From NCBI RefSeq assembly GCF_964204645.1, contig NC_134032.1, positions 10,596,275 to 10,660,274 of the forward strand: a stretch of DNA of 64,000 bases. Reading direction: 5' to 3'. The notes beneath the pieces were generated by a model that worked only from the letters and a program-made list of their open reading frames with translations, did not search any database and was not told where the DNA came from. Both the position numbers and the translations under genes were made by a program. Below, in pieces: positions 13,968 through 29,500 of the stretch (positions are counted from its first letter, which is position 1; the number at the start of each line of letters is the position of its first letter). Source of the DNA: Tubulanus polymorphus. Lineage: Eukaryota; Nemertea; Palaeonemertea; Tubulaniformes; Tubulanidae.

Positions 13968-14344
13968 ACTATATATATATGAATTGACACATTAATTATG
14001 ATCACTGATATTCGAAAGGATTTTCTGCTCACAAGATTCTGCTCTTTTTTTCAGCTATACTACTAATCAACTAGTAATAAAATCTACAAAATGATCTTCA
14101 ACCTTGTAATATAGATATTCCAAATCTCGATGTATTAAAATAGGCAGTCAACTTAATTGACCCCAATCAGTCGCTTGCCGGTTCAGTCTGGTCGGAAGAT
14201 TAATTGAATGAACCAGAACTGAATTTCCCAATTATGTGCTCGGATTTAAAGAAAAAGAAATTTATGTAAAATCGACCGCCGATCACACAACTATATCTGT
14301 ACTTCGATTTCCGATTTTGAAAAAAAACTTAAAACTACAACAAA

Positions 14345-14510
14345 ATTTAAAATTAGACAAAATTGCGACCTTGTAAACTTTCGGACTATTTACATGAAAA
14401 AAAAAGACCAAAGAAATGTAAAGTAGACAAAATTATCTTAAACCTTGTAAACTTTCGGACTGTTTACACGAAAAAAAGAGCAATGAAATGTAAAATTAGA
14501 CAACCAACTT
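14345..14510. repeat. Two-copy ~74-bp tandem repeat before the array
   Basis: CCTTGTAAACTTTCGGACT followed by GTTTACA.GAAAAAAA occurs at about 14370 and 14443. It leads directly into the first splice-donor-like site of the array at 14550. Confidence 0.65.
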
Positions 14511-14549
14511 GGGAGACCTCACCGATAATGAACCCGGCAATCACAGAAG
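14500..14549 (+). other. Putative leading exon end of the exon-like array
   Basis: The sequence CCGATAATGAACCCGGCAAT, then CACAGAAG before GTAATA, is homologous to the 3' end of every module exon in the array (GATAACGAACCCAACAATCA, then TAAAAG before GTAACT). It ends at a GT at 14550, but the upstream part is unrelated to the modules. If the array is transcribed, this is the natural first exon. Confidence 0.35.
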
Positions 14550-17500
14550 GTAATATTTCGAATTATTGCAATAAGTTCTGAATGAAATATTTTGTCATTA
14601 CAGGATATCTATTTTTGATCATTGCAGCTAAATTTCAACTATGAGAAAAAACCCAGCTTGAAAACAACTACTCGCCCAAAATGGACCAACTTGAACAGCG
14701 CACAGATGGGCCAACAGAATTGAACTCATTAACGCACAAACTTTAGATGATCCACGCCGATAACGAACCAAGCAATCATAAAAGGTAACTTGATATACAT
14801 GAAATTATTACGATTACTTCTTATTGAAATATTTTGTCATTAAAGGGAATCTTCTTTTGATCATTAAAGCTAAATTTCAACTATGCGAAAAAACCCAGTT
14901 TGAGAACAACTACTCATCCAAAATCGGCCAACTTGAACAGTGCACAGATGAGGCCAACAGAATCGAACTCATTAACGCACAAACTTTAGATGATCCACGC
15001 CGATAACGAACCAAGCAATGATAAAAGGTAATTTATTATACATGAAATTATTACGATTACTTCTTATTGAAATATTTTGTCATTAAAGGGAATCTTCTTT
15101 TGATCATTAAAGCTAAATTTCAACTATGCGAAAAAACCAAGTTTGAGAACAACTACTCGACAAAAATCGACCAACTTGAACGGCGCACAGCCAACTAGGA
15201 TCGAACTCATTACCAATCAACTAATAAGATAATCGCCGATAATGAAACCAGTCATCATAAAAGGTAACTTGATATACATGGAATTATTACGATTAATTCT
15301 TATTGAAATATTTTGTCATTAAAGGATATCTTCTTTTAATCATTGCAGCTAAATTTCAACTATGAGAAAAAACCCAACTTGAGAACAACTACTCGCCCAA
15401 AATCGACCAATTTGAACAGCGCACAGATGAGGCCAACAGAATCGAACTCATTTACCAACCAACTAATAAGATAATTGCCGATAACAAACCCAACAATCAT
15501 AAAAGGTAACTTGATATACATGAAATTATTACGATTAATTCTTATTGAAATATTTTGTCATTAATGGATATCTTCTTTTAATCATTGCAGCTAAATTTCA
15601 ACTATGTGAAAAAACCCAGTTTGAGAACAACTACTCGTCAAAAATCGACCGACTTGAACGGCGCACAGCCAACTAGGATCGAACTCATTAACCAATCAAC
15701 TAATAAGATAATCGCCGATAATGAAACCAGCCATCATAAAAGGTAACTTGATATACATGAAATTATTACGATTAATTCTCATTGAAATATTTGGTCATTA
15801 CAGGATATCTTCTTTTCATCATTGCAGCTAAATTTCAACTATGCAAAGAAACCCAGCTTGAGATCAACTACTCGTCCAAAATCGGCAAACTTGAACAGCG
15901 CACAGATGAGGCCAACAGAATTGAACTCATTAACGCACAAACTTTAGATGATCCCCGCCGATAACGAACCAAGCAATCATAAAAGGTAACTTGATATACA
16001 TGAAATTATTACGATTAATTCTTATTGAGATATTTTGTCATTAAAGCATATCTTCTTTTGATCATTAAAGCCAAATGTCAACTATGCGAAAAAACCCAAC
16101 TTGAGAACAACTACTCGTCAAAAAACCAACCAACTTGAACAGCACACAGCCAACTAGGATCGAACTCATTAACCAATCAACTAATAAGATAATCGCCGAT
16201 AATGAAACCAGTAATCATAAAAGGTTACTTGACATACATGGAATTATTACGATTAATTCTTATTGAAATCTTTTGTCATTAAAGGATATCTTCTTTTAAT
16301 CATTGCAGCTAAATTTCAACTATGCGAAAAAACCCAGTTTGAGAACAACTACTCGTAAAAAATTGACCAACTTGAACGGCGCACAGCCAACTAGGATCGA
16401 ACTCATTACCAATCAACTAATAAGATAATCGCCGATAATGAAACCAGCCATCATAAAAGGTAACTTGATATACATGGAATTATTATGATTAATTCTTATT
16501 GAAATATTTTGTCATTAAAGGATATCTTCTTTTAATCATTGCAGCTAAATTTCAACTATGCAAAGAAACCCAGCTTGAGATCAACTACTCGTCCAAAATC
16601 GGCCAACTTGAACAGCGCACAGATGAGGCCAACAGAATTGAACTCATTAACGCACAAACTTTAGATGATCCCCGCCGATAACGAACCAAGCAATCATAAA
16701 AGGTAACTTGATATACATGAAATTATTAAGATTAATTCTTATTGAGATATTTTGTCATCCAAGCATATCTTCTTTTGATCATTAAAGCCAAATGTCAACT
16801 ATGCGAAAAAACCCAGTTTGAGAACAACTACTCGTCAAAAAACCGACCAACTTGAACGGCACACAGCCAACTAGGATCGAACTCATTAACCAATCAACTA
16901 ATAAGATAATCGCCGATAATGAAACCAGCAATCATAAAAGGTAACATGATATACATGGAATTATTACGATTAATTCTTATTGAAATATTTTGTCATTAAA
17001 GGATATCTTCTTTTGATCATTGCAGCTAAATTTCAACAATGAGAAAAAACCCAGTTTGAGAACAACTACTCGTCCAAAATCGACCAACTTGAACAGCGTA
17101 CAGATGAGGCCAACAGAATTGAACTCATTAACCCACCAACTTTAGATGATCCACACCGATAACGAACCAAGCAATCATGATAGGTTACTTGATATACATG
17201 AAATAATTACGATTAATTCTTATTGAAATATTTTGTCATTACAGGATATCTTCTTTTGATCATTGCAGCTAAATTTCAACTATGAGAAAAAACCCAGTTT
17301 GAGAACAACTACTCGTTAAAAATCGACCAACTTGAACGGCGCACAACCAACTAGGATCGAACTCATTACCAATCAACTAATAAGATAATCGCCGATAACG
17401 AAACCAGCAATCATAAAAGGTAACTTGATATACATGAAATTATTACCATTAATTCTTATTGAAATATTTGGTCATTACAGGATATCCTCTTTTAATCATT

Positions 17501-20500
17501 GCAGCTAAATTTCAACTATAAGAAGAAATCCAGCTTGAGATCAGCTTCTCGTCCGAAAAACGAACAACTGGTACAGCAAACAGATGAGGCCAACAGAATC
17601 GAACTCATTTACCAATCAACTAATAAGATAATCGCCGATAATGAAACCAGCAATCATAAAAGGTAACATGATATACATGGAATTATTACGATTAATTCTT
17701 ATTGAAATATTTTGTCATTAAAGGATATCTTCTTTTAATCATTGCAGCTAAATTTCAACTATGCGAAAAAACCCAGTTTGAGAACAACTACTCGTCAAAA
17801 ATCGACCAACTTGAACAGCGCACAGATCAACCACTCGTCTAAAATCGACCAACTTGAACAGCGTACAGATGAGGCCAACAGAATTGAACTCATTAACCCA
17901 CCAACTTTAGATGATCCACACCGATAACGAACCAAGCAATCATAATAGGTTACTTGATATACATGAAATAATTACGATTAATTCGTATTGAAATATTTTG
18001 TCATTACAGGATATCTTCTTTTGATCATTGCAGCTAAATTTCAACTATGAGAAAAAACCCAGTTTGAGATCAACTACTCGTCAAAAATCGACCAACTTGA
18101 ACGGCGCACAGCCAACTAGGATCGAACTCACTAACCAAGCAACTAAAAAGATAATCGCCGATAACGAACCCAGCAATCATAAAAGGTATCTTGATATACA
18201 TAAAATCATTATGATTAATTCGTATTGAAATATTTTGTCATTACAGGATATCTTCTTTTGATCATTGCAGCTAAATTTCAACTATGAGAAAAAACCCAGT
18301 TTGAGAACAACTACTCGTAAAAAATTGACCAACTTGAACGGCGCACAGCCAACTAGGATCGAACTCATTACCAATCAACTAATAAGATAATCGCCGCTAA
18401 TGAAACCAGTCATCATAAAAGGTAACTTGATATACATGGAATTATTATGATTTATTCTTATTGAAATATTTTGTCATTAAAGGATATCTTCTTTTAATCA
18501 TTGCAGCTAAATTTCAACTATGAGAAAAAACCCAACTTGGGAACAACTACTCCCCCAAAATTGAACAATTTGAACAGTGCACAGATGAGGCCAACAGAAT
18601 CGAACTCATTTACCAAACAACTAATAAGATAATTGCCGATAACGAACCCAACAATCATAAAAGGTAACTTGATATACATGAAATTATTAAGATTAATTCT
18701 TATTGAAATATTTTGTCATTAAAGGATATCTTCTTTTAATCATTGCAGCTAAATTTCAACTATGCGAAAAAACCCAGTTTGAGAACAACTACTCGTAAAA
18801 AATTGACCAACTTGAACGGCGCACAGCCAACTAGGATCGAACTCATTACCAATCAACTAATAAGATAATCGCCGATAATGAAACCAGCCATCATAAAAGG
18901 TAACTTGATATACATGGAATTATTATGATTAATTCTTATTGAAATATTTTGTCATTAAAGGATATCTTCTTTTAATCATTGCAGCTAAATTTCAACTATG
19001 CAAAGAAACCCAGCTTGAGATCAACTACTCGTCCAAAATCGGCCAACTTGAACAGCGCACAGATGAGGCCAACAGAATTGAACTCATTAACGCACAAACT
19101 TTAGATGATCCCCGCCGATAATGAACCAAGCAATCATAAAAGGTAACTTGATATACATGAAATTATTAAGATTAATTCTTATTGAGATATTTTGTCATTC
19201 AAGCATATCTTCTTTTGATCATTAAAGCCAAATGTCAACTATGCGAAAAAACCCAGTTTGAGAACAACTACTCGTCAAAAAACCGACCAACTTGAACGGC
19301 ACACAGCCAACTAGGATCGAACTCATTAACCAATCAACTAATAAAATAATCGCCGATAATGAAACCAGCAATCATAAAAGGTAACATGATATACATGGAA
19401 TTATTACGATTAATTCTTATTGAAATATTTTGTCATTAAAGGATATCTTCTTTTGATCATTGCAGCTAAATTTCAACAATGAGAAAAAACCCAGTTTGAG
19501 AACAACTACTCGTCCAAAATCGACCAACTTGAACAGCGTACAGATGAGGCCAACAGAATTGAACTCATTAACCCACCAACTTTAGATGATCCACACCGAT
19601 AACGAACCAAGCAATCATGATAGGTTACTTGATATACATGAAATAATTACGATTAATTCTTATTGAAATATTTTGTCATTACAGGATATCTTCTTTTGAT
19701 CATTGCAGCTAAATTTCAACTATGAGAAAAAACCCAGTTTGAGAACAACTACTCGTTAAAAATCGACCAACTTGAACGGCGCACAACCAACTAGGATCGA
19801 ACTCATTACCAATCAACTAATAAGATAATCGCCGATAACGAAACCAGCAATCATAAAAGGTAACTTGATATACATGAAATTATTACCATTAATTCTTATT
19901 GAAATATTTGGTCATTACAGGATATCCTCTTTCAATCATTGCAGCTAAATTTCAACTATAAGAAGAAATCCAGCTTGAGATCAGCTTCTCGTCCGAAAAA
20001 CGAACAACTGGTACAGCAAACAGATGAGGCCAACAGAATCGAACTCATTTACCAATCAACTAATAAGATAATCGCCGATAATGAAACCAGCAATCATAAA
20101 AGGTAACATGATATACATGGAATTATTACGATTAATTCTTATTGAAATATTTTGTCATTAAAGGATATCTTCTTTTAATCATTGCAGCTAAATTTCAACT
20201 ATGCGAAAAAACCCAGTTTGAGAACAACTACTCGTCAAAAATCGACCAACTTGAACAGCGCACAGATCAACCACTCGTCTAAAATCGACCAACTTGAACA
20301 GCGTACAGATGAGGCCAACAGAATTGAACTCATTAACCCACCAACTTTAGATGATCCACACCGATAACGAACCAAGCAATCATAATAGGTTACTTGATAT
20401 ACATGAAATAATTACGATTAATTCGTATTGAAATATTTTGTCATTACAGGATATCTTCTTTTGATCATTGCAGCTAAATTTCAACTATGAGAAAAAACCC

Positions 20501-23500
20501 AGTTTGAGAACAACTACTCGTCAAAAATCGACCAACTTGAACGGCGCACAGCCAACTAGGATCGAACTCACTAACCAAGCAACTAAAAAGATAATCGCTG
20601 ATAACGAACCCAGCAATCATAAAAGGTATCTTGATATACATAAAATCATTATGATTAATTCGTATTGAAATATTTTGTCATTACAGGATATCTTCTTTTG
20701 ATCATTGCAGCTAAATTTCAACTATGAGAAAAAACCCAGTTTGAGAACAACTACTCGTAAAAAATTGACCAACTTGAACGGCGCACAGCCAACTAGGATC
20801 GAACTCATTACCAATCAACTAATAAGATAATCGCCGCTAATGAAACCAGCCATCATAAAAGGTAACTTGATATACATGGAATTATTATGATTTATTCTTA
20901 TTGAAATATTTTGTCATTAAAGGATATCTTCTTTTAATCATTGCAGCTAAATTTCAACTATGAGAAAAAACCCAACTTGGGAACAACTACTCGCCCAAAA
21001 TTGAACAATTTGAACAGTGCACAGATGAGGCCAACAGAATCGAACTCATTTACCAAACAACTAATAAGATAATTGCCGATAACGAACCCAACAATCATAA
21101 AAGGTAACTTGATATACATGGAATTATTATGATTAATTCTTATTGAAATATTTTGTCATTAAAGGATATCTTCTTTTAATCATTGCAGCTAAATTTCAAC
21201 TATGCAAAGAAACCCAGCTTGAGATCAACTACTCGTCCAAAATCGGCCAACTTGAACAGCGCACAGATGAGGCCAACAGAATTGAACTCATTAACGCACA
21301 AACTTTAGATGATCCCCGCCGATAACGAACCAAGCAATCATAAAAGGTAACTTGATATACATGAAATTATTAAGATTAATTCTTATTGAGATATTTTGTC
21401 ATTCAAGCATATCTTCTTTTGATCATTAAAGCCAAATGTCAACTATGCGAAAAAACCCAGTTTGAGAACAACTACTCGTCAAAAAACCGACCAACTTGAA
21501 CGGCACACAGCCAACTAGGATCGAACTCATTAACCAATCAACTAATAAGATAATCGCCGATAATGAAACCAGCAATCATAAAAGGTAACATGATATACAT
21601 GGAATTATTACGATTAATTCTTATTGAAATATTTTGTCATTAAAGGATATCTTCTTTTGATCATTGCAGCTAAATTTCAACAATGAGAAAAAACCCAGTT
21701 TGAGAACAACTACTCGTCCAAAATCGACCAACTTGAACAGTGTACAGATGAGGCCAACAGAATTGAACTCATTAACCCACCAACTTTAGATGATCCACAC
21801 CGATAACGAACCAAGCAATCATGATAGGTTACTTGATATACATGAAATAATTACGATTAATTCTTATTGAAATATTTTGTCATTACAGGATATCTTCTTT
21901 TGATCATTGCAGCTAAATTTCAACTATGAGAAAAAACCCAGTTTGAGAACAACTACTCGTTAAAAATCGACCAACTTGAACGGCGCACAACCAACTAGGA
22001 TCGAACTCATTACCAATCAACTAATAAGATAATCGCCGATAACGAAACCAGCAATCATAAAAGGTAACTTGATATACATGAAATTATTACCATTAATTCT
22101 TATTGAAATATTTGGTCATTACAGGATATCCTCTTTTAATCATTGCAGCTAAATTTCAACTATAGGAAGAAATCCAGCTTGAGATCAGCTTCTCGTCCGA
22201 AAAACGAACAACTGGTACAGCAAACAGATGAGGCCAACAGAATCGAACTCATTTACCAATCAACTAATAAGATAATCGCCGATAATGAAACCAGCAATCA
22301 TAAAAGGTAACATGATATACATGGAATTATTACGATTAATTCTTATTGAAATATTTTGTCATTAAAGGATATCTTCTTTTGATCATTGCAGCTAAATTTC
22401 AACTATGAGATAAAACCCAGTTTGAGAACAACTACTTGTCAAAAATCGACCAACTTGAACGGCGCACAGCCAACTAGGATCGAACTCACTAACCAAGCAA
22501 CTAAAAAGATAATCGCCGATAACGAACCCAGCAATCATAAAAGGTATCTTGATATACATAAAATCATTATGATTAATTCGTATTGAAATATTTTGTCATT
22601 ACAGGATATCTTCTTTTGATCATTGCAGCTAAATTTCAACTATGAGAAAAAACCCAGTTTGAGAACAACTACTCGTAAAAAATTGACCAACTTGAACGGC
22701 GCACAGCCAACTAGGATCGAACTCATTACCAATCAACTAATAAGATAATCGCCGCTAATGAAACCAGCCATCATAAAAGGTAACTTGATATACATGGAAT
22801 TATTATGATTTATTCTTATTGAAATATTTTGTCATTAAAGGATATCTTCTTTTAATCATTGCAGCTAAATTTCAACTATGAGAAAAAACCCAACTTGGGA
22901 ACAACTACTCGCCCAAAATTGAACAATTTGAACAGTGCACAGATGAGGCCAACAGAATCGAACTCATTTACCAAACAACTAATAAGATAATTGCCGATAA
23001 CGAACCCAACAATCATAAAAGGTAACTTGATATACATGAAATTATTAAGATTAATTCTTATTGAAATATTTTGTCATTAAAGGATATCTTCTTTTAATCA
23101 TTGCAGCTAAATTTCAACTATGCGAAAAAACCCAGTTTGAGAACAACTACTCGTCAAAAATCGACCAACTTGAACAGCGCACAGATCAACCACTCGTCTA
23201 AAATCGACCAACTTGAACAGCGTACAGATGAGGCCAACAGAATTGAACTCATTAACCCACCAACTTTAGATGATCCACACCGATAACGAATCAAGCAATC
23301 ATAATAGGTTACTTGATATACATGAAATAATTACGATTAATTCGTATTGAAATATTTTGTCATTACAGGATATCTTCTTTTGATCATTGCAGCTAAATTT
23401 CAACTATGAGAAAAAACCCAGTTTGAGAACAACTACTCGTCAAAAATCGACCAACTTGAACGGCGCACAGCCAACTAGGATCGAACTCACTAACCAAGCA

Positions 23501-26500
23501 ACTAAAAAGATAATCGCCGATAACGAACCCAGCAATCATAAAAGGTATCTTGATATACATGAAATCATTATGATTAATTCTTATTGAAATATTTTGTCAT
23601 TAAAGGATATCTTCGTTTAATCATTGCAGCTTAATTTGAACTATGCGAAAAAACCCAGTTTGAGAACAACTACTCGTCAAAAATCGACCAACTTGAACGG
23701 CGCACAGCCAACTAGGATCGTACTCATTAACCAATCAACTAATAAGATAATCGCCGATAATGAAACCAGCAATCATAAAAGGTAACTTGACATACATGGA
23801 ATTATTACGATTAATTCTTATTGAAATATTTTGTCATTAAAGGATATCTTCTTTTAATCATTGCAGCTAAATTTCACCTATGCGAAAAAACCCAGTTTGA
23901 GAACAACTACTCGTCAAAAATCGACCAACTTGAACAGCGCACAGATCAACTACTCGTCCAAAATCGACCAACTTGAACAGCGTACAGATGAGGCCAACAG
24001 AATTGAACTCATTAACCCACCAACTTTAGATGATCCACACCGATAACGAACCAAGCAATCATAATAGGTTACTTGATATACATGAAATAATTACGATTAA
24101 TTCTTATTGAAATATTTTGTCATTACAGGATATCTTCTTTTGATCATTGCAGCTAAATTTCAACTATGAGAAAAAACCCAGTTTGAGAACAACTACTCGT
24201 AAAAAATTGACCAACTTGAACGGCGCACAGCCAACTAGGATCGAACTCACTAACCAAGCAACTAAAAAGATAATCGCCGATAACGAACCCAGCAATCATA
24301 AAAGGTATCTTGATATACATGAAATCATTATGATTAATTCTTATTGAAATATTTTGTCATTAAAAGGATATCTTCTTTTAATCATTGCAGCTAAATTTGA
24401 ACTATGCGAATAAACCCAGTTTGAGAACAACTACTCGTCAAAAATCGAACAATTTGAACAGTGCACAGATCAGGCCAACAGAATCGAACTCATTTACCAA
24501 CCAACTAATAAGATAATTGCCGATAACGAACCCAACAATCATAAAAGGTAACTTGATATACATGAAATTATTATGATTAATTCTTATTGAAATATTTTGT
24601 CATTAATGGATATCTTCTTTTAATCATTGCAGCTAAATTTGAACTATGCGAAAAAACCCAGTTTGAGAACAACTACTCGTAAAAAATTGACCAACTTGAA
24701 CGGCGCACAGCCAACTAGGATCGAACTCATTACCAATCAACTAATAAGATAATCGCCGATAATGAAACCAGCCATCATAAAAGGTAACTTGATATACATG
24801 GAATTATTATGATTAATTCTTATTGAAATATTTTTTCATTAAAGGATATCTTCTTTTAATCATTGCAGCTAAATTTCAACTATGAGAAAAAACCCAACTT
24901 GAGAACAACTACTCGCCCAAAATCGAACAATTTGAACAGTGCACAGATGAGGCCAACAGAATCGAACTCATTTACCAAACAACTAATAAGATAATTGCCG
25001 ATAACGAACCCAACAATCATAAAAGGTAACTTGATATACATGAAATTATTAAGATTAATTCTTATTGAAATATTTTGTCATTAAAGGATATCTTCTTTTA
25101 ATCATTGCAGCTAAATTTCAACAATGAGAAAAAACCCAGTTTGAGAACAACTACTCGTCCAAAATCGACCAACTTGAACAGCGTACAGATGAGGCCAACA
25201 GAATTGAACTCATTAACCCACCAACTTTAGATGATCCACACTGATAACGAACCAAGCAATCATAATAGGTTACTTGATATACATGAAATAATTACGATTA
25301 ATTCTTATTGAAATATTTTGTCATTACAGGATATCTTCTTTTGATCATTGCAGCTAAATTTCAACTATGAGAAAAAACCCAGTTTGAGAACAACTACTAG
25401 TAAAAAATTGACCAACTTGAATGGCGCACAGCCAACTAGGATCGAACTCACTAACCTAGCAACTAAAAAGATAATCGCCGATAACGACCCAGCAATCATA
25501 AAAGGTATCTTGATATACATGAAATCATTATGATTAATTCTTATTGAAATATTTTGTCATTAAAGGATATCTTCTTTTAATCATTGCAGCTAAATTTGAA
25601 CTATGCGAAAAAACCCAGTTTGAGAACAACTACTCGTCAAAAATCGAACAATTTGAACAGTGCACAGATCAGGCCAACAGAATCGAACTCATTTACCAAC
25701 CAACTAATAAGATAATTGCCGATAACGAACCCAACAATCATAAAAGGTAACTTGATATACATGAAATTATTACGATTAATTCTTATTGAAATATTTTGTC
25801 ATTAATGGATATCTTCTTTTAATCATTGCAGCTAAATTTGAACTATGCGAAAAAACCCAGTTTGAGAACAACTACTCGTAAAAAATTGACCAACTTGAAC
25901 GGCGCACAGCCAACTAGGATCGAACTCATTACCAATCAACTAATAAGATAATCGCCGATAATGAAACCAGCCATCATAAAAGGTAACTTGATATACATGG
26001 AATTATTATGATTAATTCTTATTGAAATATTTTGTCATTAAAGGATATCTTCTTTTAATCATTGCAGCTAAATTTCAACTATGAGAAAAAACCCAACTTG
26101 AGAACAACTACTCGCCCAAAATCGAACAATTTGAACAGTGCACAGATGAGGCCAACAGAATCGAACTCATTTACCAAACAACTAATAAGATAATTGCCGA
26201 TAACGAACCCAACAATCATAAAAGGTAACTTGATATACATGAAATTATTAAGATTAATTCTTATTGAAATATTTTGTCATTAAAGGATATCTTCTTTTAA
26301 TCATTGCAGCTAAATTTCAACTATGCGAAAAAACCCAGTTTGAGAACAACTACTCGTCAAAAATCGACCAACTTGAACAGCGCACAGATCAACCACTCGT
26401 CTAAAATCGACCAACTTGAACAGCATACAGATGAGGCCAACAGAATTGAACTCATTAACCCACCAACTTTAGATGATCCACACCGATAACGAATCAAGCA

Positions 26501-29500
26501 ATCATAATAGGTTACTTGATATACATGAAATAATTACGATTAATTCGTATTGAAATATTTTGTCATTACAGGATATCTTCTTTTGATCATTGCAGCTAAA
26601 TTTCAACTATGAGAAAAAACCCAGTTTGAGAACAACTACTCGTAAAAAATTGACCAACTTGAACGGCGCACAGCCAACTAGGATCGAACTCATTACCAAT
26701 CAACTAATAAGATAATCGCCGCTAATGAAACCAGCCATCATAAAAGGTAACTTGATATACATGGAATTATTATGATTTATTCTTATTGAAATATTTTGTC
26801 ATTAAAGGATATCTTCTTTTAATCATTGCAGCTAAATTTCAACTATGAGAAAAAACCCAACTTGGGAACAACTACTCGCCCAAAATCGAACAATTTGAAC
26901 AGTGCACAGATGAGGCCAACAGAATCGAACTCATTTACCAAACAACTAATAAGATAATTGCCGATAACGAACCCAACAATCATAAAAGGTAACTTGATAT
27001 ACATGAAATTATTACGATTAATTCTTATTGAAATATTTTGTCATGAAAGGATATGTTCTTTTAATCATTGCAGCTAAATTTCAACTATGCGAAAAAACCC
27101 AGTTTGAGAACAACTACTCGTCAAAAATCGACCAACTTGAACAGCGCACAGATCAACCACTCGTCTAAAATCGACCAACTTGAACAGCGTACAGATGAGG
27201 CCAACAGAATTGAACTCATTAACCCACCAACTTTAGATGATCCACACCGATAACGAACCAAGCAATCATAATAGGTTACTTGATATACATGAAATAATTA
27301 CGATTAATTCGTATTGAAATATTTTGTCATTACAGGATATCTTCTTTTGATCATTGCAGCTAAATTTCAACTATGAGAAAAAACCCAGTTTGAGAACAAC
27401 TACTCGTCAAAAATCGACCAACTTGAACGGCGCACAGCCAACTAGGATCGAACTCACTAACCAAGCAACTAAAAAGATAATCGCCGATAACGAACCCAGC
27501 AATCATAAAAGGTATCTTGATATACATGAAATCATTATGATTAATTCTTATTGAAATATTTTGTCATTAAAGGATATCTTCGTTTAATCATTGCAGCTTA
27601 ATTTGAACTATGCGAAAAAACCCAGTTTGAGAACAACTACTCGTCAAAAATCGACCAACTTGAACGGCGCACAGCCAACTAGGATCGTACTCATTAACCA
27701 ATCAACTAATAAGATAATCGCCGATAATGAAACCAGCAATCATAAAAGGTAACTTGACATACATGGAATTATTACGATTAATTCTTATTGAAATATTTTG
27801 TCATTAAAGGATATCTTCTTTTAATCATTGCAGCTAAATTTCAACTATGCGAAAAAACCCAGTTTGAGAACAACTACTCGTCAAAAATCGACCAACTTAA
27901 ACAGCGCACAGATCAACTACTCGTCCAAAATCGACCAACTTGAACAGCGTACAGATGAGGCCAACAGAATTGAACTCATTAACCCACCAACTTTAGATGA
28001 TCCACACCGATAACGAACCAAGCAATCATAATAGGTTACTTGATATACATGAAATAATTACGATTAATTCTTATTGAAATATTTTGTCATTACAGGATAT
28101 CTTCTTTTGATCATTGCAGCTAAATTTCAACTATGAGAAAAAACCCAGTTTGAGAACAACTACTCGTAAAAAATTGACCAACTTGAACGGCGCACAGCCA
28201 ACTAGGATCGAACTCACTAACCAAGCAACTAAAAAGATAATCGCCGATAACGAACCCAGCAATCATAAAAGGTATCTTGATATACATGAAATCATTATGA
28301 TTAATTCTTATTGAAATATTTTGTCATTGAAGGATATCTTCTTTTAATCATTGCAGCTAAATTTGAACTATGCGAAAAAACCCAGTTTGAGAACAACTAC
28401 TCGTCAAAAATCGAACAATTTGAACAGTGCACAGATCAGACCAACAGAATCGAACTCATTTACCAACCAACTAATAAGATAATTGCCGATAACGAACCCA
28501 ACAATCATAAAAGGTAACTTGATATACATGAAATTATTACGATTAATTCTTATTGAAATATTTTGTCATTAATGGATATCTTCTTTTAATCATTGCAGCT
28601 AAATTTGAACTATGCGAAAAAACCCAGTTTGAGAACAACTACTCGTAAAAAATTGACCAACTTGAACGGCGCACAGCCAACTAGGATCGAACTCATTACC
28701 AATCAACTAATAAGATAATCGCCGATAATGAAACCAGCCATCATAAAAGGTAACTTGATATACATGGAATTATTATGATTAATTCTTATTGAAATATTTT
28801 GTCATTAAAGGATATCTTCTTTTAATCATTGCAGCTAAATTTCAACTATGAGAAAAAACCCAACCTGAGAACAACTACTCGTCAAAAATTGACCAACTTG
28901 AACGGCGCACAGCCAACTAGGATCGAACTCATTACCAATCAACTAATAAGATAATCGCCGATAATGAAACCAGCCATCATAAAAGGTAACTTGATATACA
29001 TGGAATTATTATGATTAATTCTTATTGAAATATTTTGTCATTAAAGGATATCTTCTTTTTATCATTGCAGCTAAATTTCAACTATGCGAAAAAACCCAGT
29101 TTGAGAACAACTACTCGCCCAAAATCGACCAACTTGAACAGCGCACAGATGGGGCCAACAGAATCGAACTCATTAACGCATTAACTTTAGATGATCCACG
29201 CTGATAACGAACCAAGCAATCATAAAAGGTAACTTGATATACATGGAATTATTTCGATTAACTCTTATTGAAATATTTTGTCATTACAGGATATCTTCTT
29301 TTAATCGTTGCAGCTAAATTTCTACTATGAGAAAAAACCAAGTTTGAGAACAACAACTCGTCCAAAATCGACCAACTTGAACGGCGCACAGCCAACAAGG
29401 ATCGAACTTATTAACCAATCAACTAATAAGATAATCGCCGATAACAAACCCAGCAATCATAAAAGGTAACTTGATATACATGAAATTATTACCATTAATT

